64,000 nucleotides of DNA from an uncultured Muribaculaceae bacterium. Its GTDB lineage: Bacteria > Bacteroidota > Bacteroidia > Bacteroidales > Muribaculaceae. Numbering within the stretch: the first letter of the stretch is position 1; every line of letters starts with the position of its first letter. Made by a program: the position numbers and the translations under genes. Positions 33,622 to 42,410 of the stretch are shown piece after piece. The DNA lies in assembly GCA_910587355.1 (NCBI GenBank), contig CAJUKF010000004.1, positions 1 to 64,000 on the forward strand, written 5' to 3'. The notes below the pieces were generated by a model, which saw only the letters and a list, made by a program, of their open reading frames with translations, did not search any database and had not been told where the DNA came from.

Positions 33622-35043
33622 TTACCAGAATCTGTTGTAGGCAATCAGGGCCGGAATCAGAATCATTACTAATCCAAAACAGAACCATTTAATCTTTCCC
33701 GACAGTTTTTCTTCGAAAGCAATGGCGCAAATGCAAACCGCAATGCCCAAAAGGATGAAGAAAACAACCACAGTCCATACAAAGCCGGCGCTGTCCGTTA
33801 CTTTGTCGCCCCAACTTCTGGAGTCTGGGAAATGGTAGAAGTGGAGGTCGCTTATTCCTTCTGCCGCCGGTTTCCCGTAGAAGTAATTAGTTCCCCAGGG
33901 CTTTATATAGATAAAGTAACTCTCGTCATTGAATCTGGCCGTCATGACGACAGGGGTGTTCGAGAAATTCTTATAAATCCCGTCGCCTATGTGTCTGATG
34001 TTGCGTTGTAGCTCGGGGTCTTCTTGGCAGATTCCGGCAAAGCGAGTGTTCTTGCCCTCGGTCAGGAAACGGTAAGATTCAACTTCCGGATTAATACCAA
34101 TATATTTTGAACTGTAGGATTTGGCATTGCTTTTCCTGTCGGTTGTTTCAATAGCAAGTACAAGGTCTGCCGGCTTGTCAATAGGATTAAAATAGAGTTC
34201 TACGCCCTCGTCACCCTGCTCATTGGTGATGGTGACAACTTCTTTGATAATAGTACTGTCGTCAGGAACAGCAACTGGCGCCTGTGAAATAGCTTTTTCG
34301 CCCGGTGCCGGGGCTGTTGCGGGTTCGGATGTTTTATTTTCGATGGGGTCTCCCTGAGGCTCGCTGTTAAGTGAGGCAATATTGACGCATGATACAAACT
34401 GCCTTTCGTTGCCTGAAATATAGAAAATATTGAACGTGCTCGCTTTGACAGCAGACGCTATTTTCTGTTTGCATCGGGCAATCCAATGGTCGGTTTTCTC
34501 ATCGGCCGGACGAGGAATTACCACGAAGCTTGTCGAAACAGTATACTCAAACGGCCTTTTGGCCCCATCGTAGGTCGCACGGGCGTACACATCGCATGTG
34601 GCAAAGTCGGAAGTGAGAGTGACACTTCCTATGGGAACATCTGCAGCCGAGTATGAATAGATGATGTTATCGAGATAACGGAGTGCTATGTAGCCGTTGT
34701 CCGGGACAATTCGATAGTTTATTGTAGGCTGTAGTTCCAGCCCTTCTGCCTTTATACGGTATTGTAGCTGAAATTCGCGGACAGAGTGTTCGCTTGCATT
34801 GATGAATTCAGGAGAGAGAGGCAAACCGTTGAAGTCGCTGTCGGGAGTATCTGTACAGATGACCAGATACTGGGTGCCGTTGTTCTCGACATTTTCCGAA
34901 CCGTAGACAATAGTCAGTTCACCTCCGCGCTGGTATACAAACTGGTAATAGGCGATGACTATGGCGCCTATAGCCAAAATGACTTCTAAGGTTTTGAGCG
35001 TGAAGATTCGCTTCAGCCATGTCAGCACTTTATTATCTCTCAT
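33622..35043 (-). CDS. Unrecognised membrane-anchored protein
   Basis: This 473-residue protein matches no family that I recognise. A short cytoplasmic N-terminus (LTWLKRIF) precedes one membrane helix (about 20-38). About 370 extracytoplasmic residues follow, with two beta-rich parts separated by a Pro/Glu linker (APAPGEKAISQAPVAVP). Two closing helices (about 420-442 and 450-470) come last. The ATG at 35043 is preferred; an ATG 25 codons upstream would overlap the SGNH hydrolase gene. The base composition is AT-richer than its neighbours, hinting at later acquisition. It is the last gene downstream of the dcw cluster on the minus strand, 34 bases after the SGNH gene. A sensor or envelope-stress role is only speculation. 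Confidence 0.72.
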   Translation of the reverse strand: MRDNKVLTWLKRIFTLKTLEVILAIGAIVIAYYQFVYQRGGELTIVYGSENVENNGTQYLVICTDTPDSDFNGLPLSPEFINASEHSVREFQLQYRIKAEGLELQPTINYRIVPDNGYIALRYLDNIIYSYSAADVPIGSVTLTSDFATCDVYARATYDGAKRPFEYTVSTSFVVIPRPADEKTDHWIARCKQKIASAVKASTFNIFYISGNERQFVSCVNIASLNSEPQGDPIENKTSEPATAPAPGEKAISQAPVAVPDDSTIIKEVVTITNEQGDEGVELYFNPIDKPADLVLAIETTDRKSNAKSYSSKYIGINPEVESYRFLTEGKNTRFAGICQEDPELQRNIRHIGDGIYKNFSNTPVVMTARFNDESYFIYIKPWGTNYFYGKPAAEGISDLHFYHFPDSRSWGDKVTDSAGFVWTVVVFFILLGIAVCICAIAFEEKLSGKIKWFCFGLVMILIPALIAYNRFW

Positions 35044-35077
35044 TGTGAATTGGATGAGTGGTTTACTACTGCCGTGT

Positions 35078-36223
35078 TTATTTACCCGTCTTGCGTTTTT
35101 CCGAAGCGTTGAGGTCAAGCAGAGGGGCCAGGACTGGATACAGTTTTTCGGCGTAGTATTTGAATCCGAGGTCGGTGAGATGTATGCCGTCTACGGTGCC
35201 GTCATCTTCCACGCCGTCAAGATTGACCGAGTCCACATAATAGAGATTGTCGGGCCGCTCGGCTTTCAGCTTCTCGTAGTTGCGGCGGTAAGCCCTGTTT
35301 TTTGCCGGCAGATAGTTGCGGAAGAAGGAATCATAGCGTGCATACGGATAAATCGGACCTTCGACCATTACAATGGGTACGTCGGGCCTGAGGTCACGCA
35401 GTATCTTTACAAAACCGTATGTGAGTGTGTCGCACATCATCTCCGTGCAGTTGGGCACGGGGTCGAGCAGATAGACATCCACATCGGGAATCCGTGCCAT
35501 GGCACGAGCCATGACGGAGTCCATTTTTCCCTCTCCGCTGAAACCGAGGTTGATTATTTCCGCATCGAGCATCCGCGAGAGTATGTTTGTGCTTGCCATG
35601 CCTGTGCGCGATGCACAGCCACCCTGAAGAATGCTGGTGCCGTAAGCCACTATGCGGCGGTCTTTGTTTATTTTAGAGTAGTCACCGGGGGTGATTGCGG
35701 CTGTGCTGTCGATTTTCACCTCGAAATTCATCACGCCGTCGTAGAGAGGCAGATAAATCATGTACTCTGTCATGCGGGTGGTGTCGAGGTTGCTCACGTA
35801 TGTGGCTTCGCAGATTTTTTCTTCCTTATTGTTTACTTTCGGACGGTTGGTGTTTACATGACGCCATGCCGAGTCGCCTTCGAGAATATACAAATCGGAG
35901 CCTTTGAGGCCTGTGTCGGCTTCATGGAGCATATGGCCGTCGGCCCACAGCTGGTAGCGCGTGCCGATGCGTGAAGAGTTTGTGGCAAAGCGTATGCCGA
36001 TGCCTGCCGAGCATTGCTGCCGGTCCCACAAATCGGGGCGAACGCTGTCTTTGAGCGCCAGCGGCAGACGCGAATAGGTGCGCTCGGTATCGTTGAAGCC
36101 CTTGTTGATTATGCGCAGTTGTTCTCCGTTGACATATCGCCAGGGTTTCTCGGGCTTCTCTTCTGCCGCGAAGACCGACAGACAACACACCAGAGCAGCC
36201 AGGAGAGATGCTATGTGTTTCAT
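35078..36223 (-). CDS. SGNH/GDSL hydrolase with N-terminal jelly-roll domain
   Basis: This 381-residue exported esterase has a signal peptide (about 1-20, ending LSVFAAE). An N-terminal SGNH_hydro_N-like beta domain (about 30-170) is followed by the catalytic domain. The nucleophile Ser is in AYGTSILQGG (block I), and the Asp/His pair is in DGIHLTDLG (block V). The family removes acetyl or other acyl groups from carbohydrates. A carbohydrate esterase role fits the GH-rich lifestyle, while its position after ftsZ and the sirtuin allows a cell-wall substrate. The ATG at 36223 is used because it begins directly with the signal peptide. Confidence 0.82.
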   Translation of the reverse strand: MKHIASLLAALVCCLSVFAAEEKPEKPWRYVNGEQLRIINKGFNDTERTYSRLPLALKDSVRPDLWDRQQCSAGIGIRFATNSSRIGTRYQLWADGHMLHEADTGLKGSDLYILEGDSAWRHVNTNRPKVNNKEEKICEATYVSNLDTTRMTEYMIYLPLYDGVMNFEVKIDSTAAITPGDYSKINKDRRIVAYGTSILQGGCASRTGMASTNILSRMLDAEIINLGFSGEGKMDSVMARAMARIPDVDVYLLDPVPNCTEMMCDTLTYGFVKILRDLRPDVPIVMVEGPIYPYARYDSFFRNYLPAKNRAYRRNYEKLKAERPDNLYYVDSVNLDGVEDDGTVDGIHLTDLGFKYYAEKLYPVLAPLLDLNASEKRKTGK

Positions 36224-36257
36224 GATTTGGACAGGGTTGTTTAAAGACAATTATAAT

Positions 36258-36965
36258 TTATGCTTTCAGTCTTCCTTTGAGAATTTCGGCGAGTTGTGCC
36301 ATGCCCTCGGTGGCTTTGGCCCGAATCACATGGACTCCAGCCGGAACGTTAGTGACGGGATTAGGGTCGATGTAGTATACGGGTACGCCGGGGCGGACGT
36401 AGCGTACGAGTGCGGCTGCCGGATAGACCACAAGACTTGTGCCGATGATAACGAATATGTCGGCTTTCTCCACAATTTCGGTGGCGGGCTCGAACATGGG
36501 CACGGCTTCCTGAAAGAAAACTATGTGCGGCCGCATATGGTGCCCCTCGACAACCGTGTCGACCGATGTGGTGGAGTCGTACGACGGCAGCGGTCGGATG
36601 AACGACGGATTGTCGATGGCGCGCATCTTCATGAGTTCACCATGGAGATGAAGCACGTTTGTGGAGCCGGCGCGCTCATGGAGGTCATCGACATTCTGCG
36701 TGATGACGTAGACGTTGAAAAACTCTTCGAGTTCATGGAGTATTTCGTGTGCACGGTTGGGGACGACAAGGCCGAGCGCTTTACGGCGTTCGTTGTAGAA
36801 CTGATGGACAAGCCTCGGATTGCGGCTGAAACCTTCGGCGCTTGCAACATCCATCACCGGATAATTCTCCCATAGGCCGCCTGCGTCGCGAAATGTGGAG
36901 ATGCCGCTCTCGGCGCTGATGCCGGCGCCGGACGACACTACAAGATTGAGTTTTTTATTTGTCAT
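36258..36965 (-). CDS. Sirtuin-type NAD-dependent deacylase without zinc cysteines
   Basis: This 235-residue Sir2 protein has the NAD motif SSGAGISAESGISTFR, TQNVDDLHERAG, catalytic His108 in LHLHGE and GTSLVVYPAAA. Tyr57 and Arg60 (FYNERR) fit the class III signature for succinyl/malonyl lysines. The four cysteines that bind structural zinc are missing: the protein contains no cysteine at all. The usual FGE after the zinc module is FQE. Loss of zinc cysteines also occurs, from memory, in some Bacteroidales relatives. Its ATG overlaps the ftsZ 3' end by 11 bases, so the gene is translationally coupled to the division cluster. The frame could extend upstream within ftsZ but has no homologous residues there. 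Confidence 0.88.
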   Translation of the reverse strand: MTNKKLNLVVSSGAGISAESGISTFRDAGGLWENYPVMDVASAEGFSRNPRLVHQFYNERRKALGLVVPNRAHEILHELEEFFNVYVITQNVDDLHERAGSTNVLHLHGELMKMRAIDNPSFIRPLPSYDSTTSVDTVVEGHHMRPHIVFFQEAVPMFEPATEIVEKADIFVIIGTSLVVYPAAALVRYVRPGVPVYYIDPNPVTNVPAGVHVIRAKATEGMAQLAEILKGRLKA

Positions 36966-38316
36966 CGGTAGAGAAGAAAATCTGGTTGCCGGGGCGCTTC
37001 TGCTCTTTCTGAGAGGCGGCTTTGGCTGCTTCGGCGAGTTCGGTGATATCGCGTCGTATGCCTGTGGCACGGCGTTTGTCGCGCTTGAAGGCAGGCGATT
37101 TTTCCACGATTTCTATCATCTCGTCGCTGTCGAGCTGTTCGGGAGTGAGAATGAAGTAGTTCTGTGTCTCCTGCCGGCGTGTGAAATCCTCTATTTTGTC
37201 TTTGCCGTAAGCAGCGGCTATGCGGTTGTCGACGTGCTTTTCTTTGTCAGGCTTTTCGTCGGTGCGTCCTTCAATCACTTCTACACGGGAACCACCGGTC
37301 TCTACGGAAACATCGAAGCCCGAGGCCAGAATGGTGAATTTGATTTTGTTGCCGAGGGTGTCGTCGTAGCCCCAGCCGAATTTGATGTGTACCGTTTTGT
37401 TGATTTCCTCCACAAGGCGGTTTGCCTCGGAGGCTTCGGTCACTTTGAAGGGAGGGTTGATGTCGTGGGAGATATAGAAGGCGAAGAGCAGTTCCTTGGC
37501 CGACATGATATCAGTGTCGCAGAGCAGCGGCGAGTGGAGGGCGTTCTTTATAGCCTGCGACATACGCTGTCCGCGTTCGCCTTCGCCGTAGCCCACCGAT
37601 ATGAGGGCGGTGCGGCCGTCGCGCAGACATGTGTCTACGTCGCGCATATCAATGTTGATATTGGCGAGAGTTGTCACCATGTCGGAAATGGTGCGTGCTG
37701 CTGTGGTAAGTATGTCATCGGCCTTGGTGAAAGCAACGTCCCAGTCAAGGTCTGGATAGATTGTGCCGAGGCGGTCGTTGTTGATGACAAGCATCGCATC
37801 GACATTTTTCTGCATGTGTGCCGCGCCTTCTATCGCGCTTGAGATTTTGTTGATACCCTCGAAAAAGAAGGGTATCGTGACGATGCCTACTGTAAGAATG
37901 CCTTTTTTCTTGGCAACCCCTGCAACCACAGGTGCGCCGCCGGTGCCCGTGCCTCCGCCCATACCGGCGGTGACAAACACCATTTTGACGTTCGATGTGA
38001 GTATTTTCTCGATTTCGGGCACGCTTTCGAGGGCAGCCTTCTCGCCTACTTCGGCTTTACCTCCGGCTCCGAGACCGCCGCATGTTTCCGGACCGAGCAG
38101 CACTTTCGTGGCCACGGGAATAGGGTCGAGAGCCTGTCGGTCGGTGTTCAGCACTACGAAGTCGACGCCTTTGACACCTTGGCTGTGCATATAAGCTACG
38201 GCGTTGCATCCGCCTCCGCCGACACCCATGGCAATGATTGTGGGTGTTTCAGGTGTGGGTGCGGTATAGTTGTTATGATATTTTTCTATCAGTTGGGGGT
38301 CTTCGGGTTCTTCCAT
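36955..38316 (-). CDS. ftsZ: Cell division protein FtsZ
   Basis: This 453-residue tubulin homologue forms the cytokinetic ring. The GTP-binding elements GVGGGGCNAV and GMGGGTGTGGAPV (tubulin signature) and the T7-loop segment DVAFTKADDIL are present. A moderately long linker (about 335-430) ends in a C-terminal peptide GNQIFFSTDD that differs from the Proteobacterial conserved tail and presumably contacts FtsA. It is 72 bases after ftsA and overlaps the sirtuin gene. Confidence 0.97.
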   Translation of the reverse strand: MEEPEDPQLIEKYHNNYTAPTPETPTIIAMGVGGGGCNAVAYMHSQGVKGVDFVVLNTDRQALDPIPVATKVLLGPETCGGLGAGGKAEVGEKAALESVPEIEKILTSNVKMVFVTAGMGGGTGTGGAPVVAGVAKKKGILTVGIVTIPFFFEGINKISSAIEGAAHMQKNVDAMLVINNDRLGTIYPDLDWDVAFTKADDILTTAARTISDMVTTLANINIDMRDVDTCLRDGRTALISVGYGEGERGQRMSQAIKNALHSPLLCDTDIMSAKELLFAFYISHDINPPFKVTEASEANRLVEEINKTVHIKFGWGYDDTLGNKIKFTILASGFDVSVETGGSRVEVIEGRTDEKPDKEKHVDNRIAAAYGKDKIEDFTRRQETQNYFILTPEQLDSDEMIEIVEKSPAFKRDKRRATGIRRDITELAEAAKAASQKEQKRPGNQIFFSTDDK

Positions 38317-38388
38317 GTGCTGTATATATAAAGGAGAGTGTTTTTTATTAAATCTCGGAGATTAGCAGAAAAAATAGAAGGGAGTGAC

Positions 38389-39984
38389 TCAGAGGTCATC
38401 GTCGTCATTGTCCGACGAAGTGTTTTTCTTGAATATATCGACGAATTTGCGGCCGATTTCCTGAATCATGCCGGTAGTGCGCTTGTAGTGGTCGGGGTCA
38501 TCGGTGGTGTCGTCCGCTCCCTCGTCATAACCGTCCTCGGACGTGTCGTCATCTTCCTCAACAGGTTCAACAGGCTCGTTGCGTCCGAGGCCGAAGAGGC
38601 CGCGGCGACCCTCCTTACGCTTTTTTGCCGGACGTTCTCCGGGCTCGTCGTATTCATCTTCCGGGTCGTCATCGAGGAGGTCTTCATCGTCTTCTTCGAT
38701 GGGACGGCGTGCGGGAGCAGCGTATGCCGGTTTGGTTTTTACTGTCTCCACCACAGGATTGTCGACGGCTCGTGGCGTTTCTTTAATCGGTTCGGTATCG
38801 TTTTCGCCTATATTGAGAATATCCGCAGGTGTCTCAATCACACTTGCGTGCGGTTGTTCGATACAATTGAAGTAAGGCAGACGTGCTGCGGCCTCGAGAA
38901 GCGCGACAATGTCGATGTTGTCGGCATTGTTGCGGCCGGCGATGCGGAAGAGTATGCCTCCGGGCATTTCGGCAATGCGCACCGGAAGTTTGCACTGCTG
39001 GCCGAGTTCGGCAGCAAATTCAGGCAGTTTTGAACCTCCGCCGGTGAGTACAATTTTCGACAGCGAGTCGGCCTGCATCCCGGAACGTTCAATCTGGTTG
39101 AGTATGTTGGCTGCGATTTCACCGGCGCGGGCACGCACATATCCGTTCACTTCTTCGGCATTGGGGTTGGCGTTCTGTGCCGGTTCGTCGGCAAGAGTGC
39201 CGAGGGTAAGTTTGTATGTCTCAGCCGAGTCCTCGGTGATTCCAAGACCGGTCATGAGGTCGAGGGTAATCAGGCGTGAGCCCATGGGGATTGTGCACAG
39301 AAAAGCCATGGTGCCGTCTTTGTAAACCGATACGGTTGTTGTCTCGGCGCCGAAGTCCACCAGAGCACATCCGAGTTCGCGTTCGTCGGAAGTGAGAATG
39401 AGGTCGGCCACGGCAGTAGGACGCAGAATATACCTGATGTCATCCTCTGGGATACCTTCGATTTTTAACCGGTGGAGATTCTTCATTGTCTCCCGGCCGC
39501 ATGTCACAAGCATGAATTCGCCCTTAAGGCTGTCGGCATATGTGCCTACGGCTTTAGGAACGCTGACACCGTTGACCGAGAACACCCGCGGAAGCGTACC
39601 GACGATTTCCTTCTCTCCAGTGAAATCCCGCATGGCTTCGTATTTGAGCCTTTCTACATGCTGGTCGGTGATTTCAGAATCATTAGGGAATTTAAGAGCA
39701 GCCTTGACGGGGACGGCCTCAAGCGAACGACCTCCGAACCCGATAGCAATAGCCGAAACTGTGGCGGGTGCTATGGCGGGCGACTTCTGGAGCTTTCGGA
39801 TGATTTCGTTGACCATTCCTTCCACTTCGCGAATATTCTGTACGCGGCCATAACGCACATTGTTTGTGCCTTGTATTTCTTCAATGGCGAGCACGGTGAC
39901 GCGTCCGTCGGAATCGACTGACGCAATGCCGCCTTTTATTTTGGAGGATGCGATTTCTATTGCGACTACTGTTCTTGCTTCCAT
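38389..39984 (-). CDS. ftsA: Cell division protein FtsA with long acidic tail
   Basis: This 531-residue actin-fold protein tethers FtsZ to the membrane. ATP-binding elements include VVAIEIASSKIKGGIA at the start, LVDFGAETTTVSVYKDG and the late VLTGGGSKLPEF. The actin-like core ends near residue 390. A roughly 130-residue Asp/Glu-rich disordered extension follows (EEDDEDLLDDDPEDE), then a C-terminal amphipathic segment MIQEIGRKFVDIFKK that probably serves as the membrane-targeting helix. Escherichia coli FtsA is about 420 residues, so the tail is an addition. The gene lies 44 bases after ftsQ. Confidence 0.95.
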   Translation of the reverse strand: MEARTVVAIEIASSKIKGGIASVDSDGRVTVLAIEEIQGTNNVRYGRVQNIREVEGMVNEIIRKLQKSPAIAPATVSAIAIGFGGRSLEAVPVKAALKFPNDSEITDQHVERLKYEAMRDFTGEKEIVGTLPRVFSVNGVSVPKAVGTYADSLKGEFMLVTCGRETMKNLHRLKIEGIPEDDIRYILRPTAVADLILTSDERELGCALVDFGAETTTVSVYKDGTMAFLCTIPMGSRLITLDLMTGLGITEDSAETYKLTLGTLADEPAQNANPNAEEVNGYVRARAGEIAANILNQIERSGMQADSLSKIVLTGGGSKLPEFAAELGQQCKLPVRIAEMPGGILFRIAGRNNADNIDIVALLEAAARLPYFNCIEQPHASVIETPADILNIGENDTEPIKETPRAVDNPVVETVKTKPAYAAPARRPIEEDDEDLLDDDPEDEYDEPGERPAKKRKEGRRGLFGLGRNEPVEPVEEDDDTSEDGYDEGADDTTDDPDHYKRTTGMIQEIGRKFVDIFKKNTSSDNDDDDL

Positions 39985-40028
39985 GCGTAGGTCGGGGTTT
40001 GGTTTGTTGTTAAGGAAAGAGGGGTATA

Positions 40029-41000
40029 TCAGGCGTGTTTCTTAGAATTATGGTGCTTTGAGTTGCTTTTCGGCTTCTGAGGAGTTTTCTTGGCCGGATT
40101 GTTCTTTACAAGATTGAGTGTTTTCGCCACGGAATCGGGCTGTAGGCTGCCGTTGGAGAATTCGCTGTCGAATGACACCTGCAATTCGGGTTCGTTGCCG
40201 TCGATATCGAGTGAGCCCGTCATCTCCTCCTCTGTGGGAAGCGGTATGGGGGCCACGGTTTTGTCGCGACGGGTGGCCACAACTTGACGTCGCCATGCCA
40301 CCGATATGGTGTCGTATTTTTCCCAGCCTTTGACGGGTGCCACATAGCGGTAAAAATCTCGCAGCATGGCAAATTTTTCGGCTACGCGCGAAGTATCGCC
40401 GAAATCCACCACATGGCCGACGATTGACGGCACGAGAATGATGTTGCCGTTGGGTTGCTGGGTCACTGTCGACACCATGGCTCCGGCTACGGGGTGCGAT
40501 GCTATATAGTCGAGCAGCGGCAGAAGGCGTTTGGCCGGATAGACCGAGTCGAAAGAGCCTACAAGTACCGGGACATCGATATGGTAGCGGAGTTCTGCGG
40601 ATATGCGTTTGCCGGTGGCGTTGATATAGTATGAAGGTTCTGCGGGGTCGAATACACGTGCCACCGGCTGCATTGGTTTCACGGAGATGCAGAGGCGTCC
40701 GTTGGCATGCACGGTGGCGTTTGCATCCTGCAGTTTGTCGGAGGCGCGCAGTCGCATTTCAAGGGCGCGTAAATCGAATCCATCGATTTTTATGCGCGAC
40801 AAGGTGTCGGGGTCGATGCCAGACTCGGCCAGTACGTCGGCTTTGCTTACGAATTGAGATGACGGTGTATCCAGAACTATGTCCATACCCGTAAGAAGGC
40901 GCCCTTTCGACAGCCGTGCCGAAAGTGTGAGTGCAAAACCGAAATACGCGAGCATCAGCAGCGTAAGTGCGCACATCAGTATGGACTTTCTGTTTATCAT
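40029..41000 (-). CDS. ftsQ: Cell division protein FtsQ
   Basis: This 323-residue bitopic protein has a short cytoplasmic N-terminus and one membrane helix (about 7-25, ILMCALTLLMLAYFGFALT). A POTRA-like/FtsQ periplasmic domain follows, and then a Lys/Ser/Asn-rich C-terminal tail. It links FtsZ-ring components to septal wall synthesis. No ddl or murB lies next to it, in contrast to Proteobacteria. Its ATG overlaps the murC stop by four bases. Sequence conservation in this family is low; membrane topology and place between murC and ftsA are decisive. Confidence 0.88.
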   Translation of the reverse strand: MINRKSILMCALTLLMLAYFGFALTLSARLSKGRLLTGMDIVLDTPSSQFVSKADVLAESGIDPDTLSRIKIDGFDLRALEMRLRASDKLQDANATVHANGRLCISVKPMQPVARVFDPAEPSYYINATGKRISAELRYHIDVPVLVGSFDSVYPAKRLLPLLDYIASHPVAGAMVSTVTQQPNGNIILVPSIVGHVVDFGDTSRVAEKFAMLRDFYRYVAPVKGWEKYDTISVAWRRQVVATRRDKTVAPIPLPTEEEMTGSLDIDGNEPELQVSFDSEFSNGSLQPDSVAKTLNLVKNNPAKKTPQKPKSNSKHHNSKKHA

Positions 41001-42373
41001 AATTCTTTTATAAGCCGAGGAACTTCAAGGCTTAGATTGCCTGCCCCGAGTGTCAAAAGGACTTCAAATTTACGATTTTTCATCGTATTCACAAAATCTT
41101 CTTTTGAAATCATGATTTTGTCATCGTTTTTGATGTCATCGAAGATGATTTTTGATGTCACTCCCGGAATCGGCGCCTCGCGCGCCGGATAGATGTCGGT
41201 GAGTATCACTTCGTCGGCGAGCGATAAAGCTTCGGCAAACTCGGGAGCGAAATCACGTGTGCGCGTATAGAGGTGCGGCTGAAAGGCCACGGTAAGCCGG
41301 CGCCCGGGATACAGTGCGCGCACGGAGCGGATAGAGCTTTTGAGTTCGTCGGGGTGATGCGCATAGTCATCAATGATGACGCGTCCGTCAGGGCCTTTTT
41401 CTTTAAGATGAAACTCGAAGCGGCGCTCTACGCCCGGATATGTACTTATGGCCTTGCGCGCGAGTTCGGGGGTGAGTGTGCCTGTGAGCCATACGGCTGC
41501 GAGTGCGGCCACAGCGTTGTCTATGTTTATCTCTACGGGCACACCGAGCTCGATATCGGTGATTTTACCGCCGGGATATACGAAATCGAATACAATCGTG
41601 CCGTTGCCGGTGCGGATGTTCTCGGCATGGAAATCGCCTTCTGTTCGGCTGAATGTATAGGTGCGCACGCCTTCGGGCGGACGGGGTACGAGTTTGAGTC
41701 CCGTATGCACAATCAGAAATCCGTCGGGACGAATCAGTTCGGTGAAATGTGCGAAGCTATCGAGGTAAGCCTCTTCGGTGCCGTAAATGTCGAGATGGTC
41801 AGGGTCGGTGGCGTTGACTACCGCTATGTATGGCGTGAGCTGGTGGAACGAGCGGTCGAATTCGTCGGCTTCAATCACGCTGTAAGGCGATGTGGCACTG
41901 AGCATGAGGTTGCTGTCGTAGCCTTTGAGAATGCCGCCGAGAAAAGCGTTGCAACCTACAGGACCGCAGTGGAGCACATGCGCCGCCATTGACGATGTGG
42001 TGGTCTTGCCGTGGGTGCCCGAGAAGCAGAGCCCCTTGCTGTTGCGTGTGACTTGTCCGAGCACGTATGCGCGTTTGCGCACCTCGAATCCGTTCATGCG
42101 GAAGAAAGAGAGCGGCACGTTTGTGTCAGGGACGGCCGGCGTATATACCACAAGTGTGCCGTCAGCTTCGCGGAACGGTTCCGAAACTGCTGCCATTGCA
42201 TCGTCGAAGCTGATTTTTGCGCCTTCGGCGGCAAGTTCGTCGGTGAGGTGCGAGGGTGTGCGGTCGTATCCGGCCACAGGCAGCCCCAACGACATGAAGT
42301 AACGCGCGAGAGCCGCCATGCCTATGCCGCCTATGCCTACGAAGTAAACACGCTTTATATCTTTTATTTCCAT
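40997..42373 (-). CDS. murC: UDP-N-acetylmuramate-L-alanine ligase
   Basis: This 458-residue Mur ligase adds L-Ala to UDP-MurNAc. Motifs are the N-terminal UDP-binding FVGIGGIGMAALA, the ATP loop FSGTHGKTTTSSM, EADEFDRSF and DDYAHHPDE of the C-terminal domain. Length and motif order are canonical. It starts 37 bases after murG and overlaps ftsQ. Confidence 0.97.
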   Translation of the reverse strand: MEIKDIKRVYFVGIGGIGMAALARYFMSLGLPVAGYDRTPSHLTDELAAEGAKISFDDAMAAVSEPFREADGTLVVYTPAVPDTNVPLSFFRMNGFEVRKRAYVLGQVTRNSKGLCFSGTHGKTTTSSMAAHVLHCGPVGCNAFLGGILKGYDSNLMLSATSPYSVIEADEFDRSFHQLTPYIAVVNATDPDHLDIYGTEEAYLDSFAHFTELIRPDGFLIVHTGLKLVPRPPEGVRTYTFSRTEGDFHAENIRTGNGTIVFDFVYPGGKITDIELGVPVEINIDNAVAALAAVWLTGTLTPELARKAISTYPGVERRFEFHLKEKGPDGRVIIDDYAHHPDELKSSIRSVRALYPGRRLTVAFQPHLYTRTRDFAPEFAEALSLADEVILTDIYPAREAPIPGVTSKIIFDDIKNDDKIMISKEDFVNTMKNRKFEVLLTLGAGNLSLEVPRLIKEL

Positions 42374-42410
42374 TGGTTCAGAAGTGATGATGACATGCGG
42401 GCCGGATATG

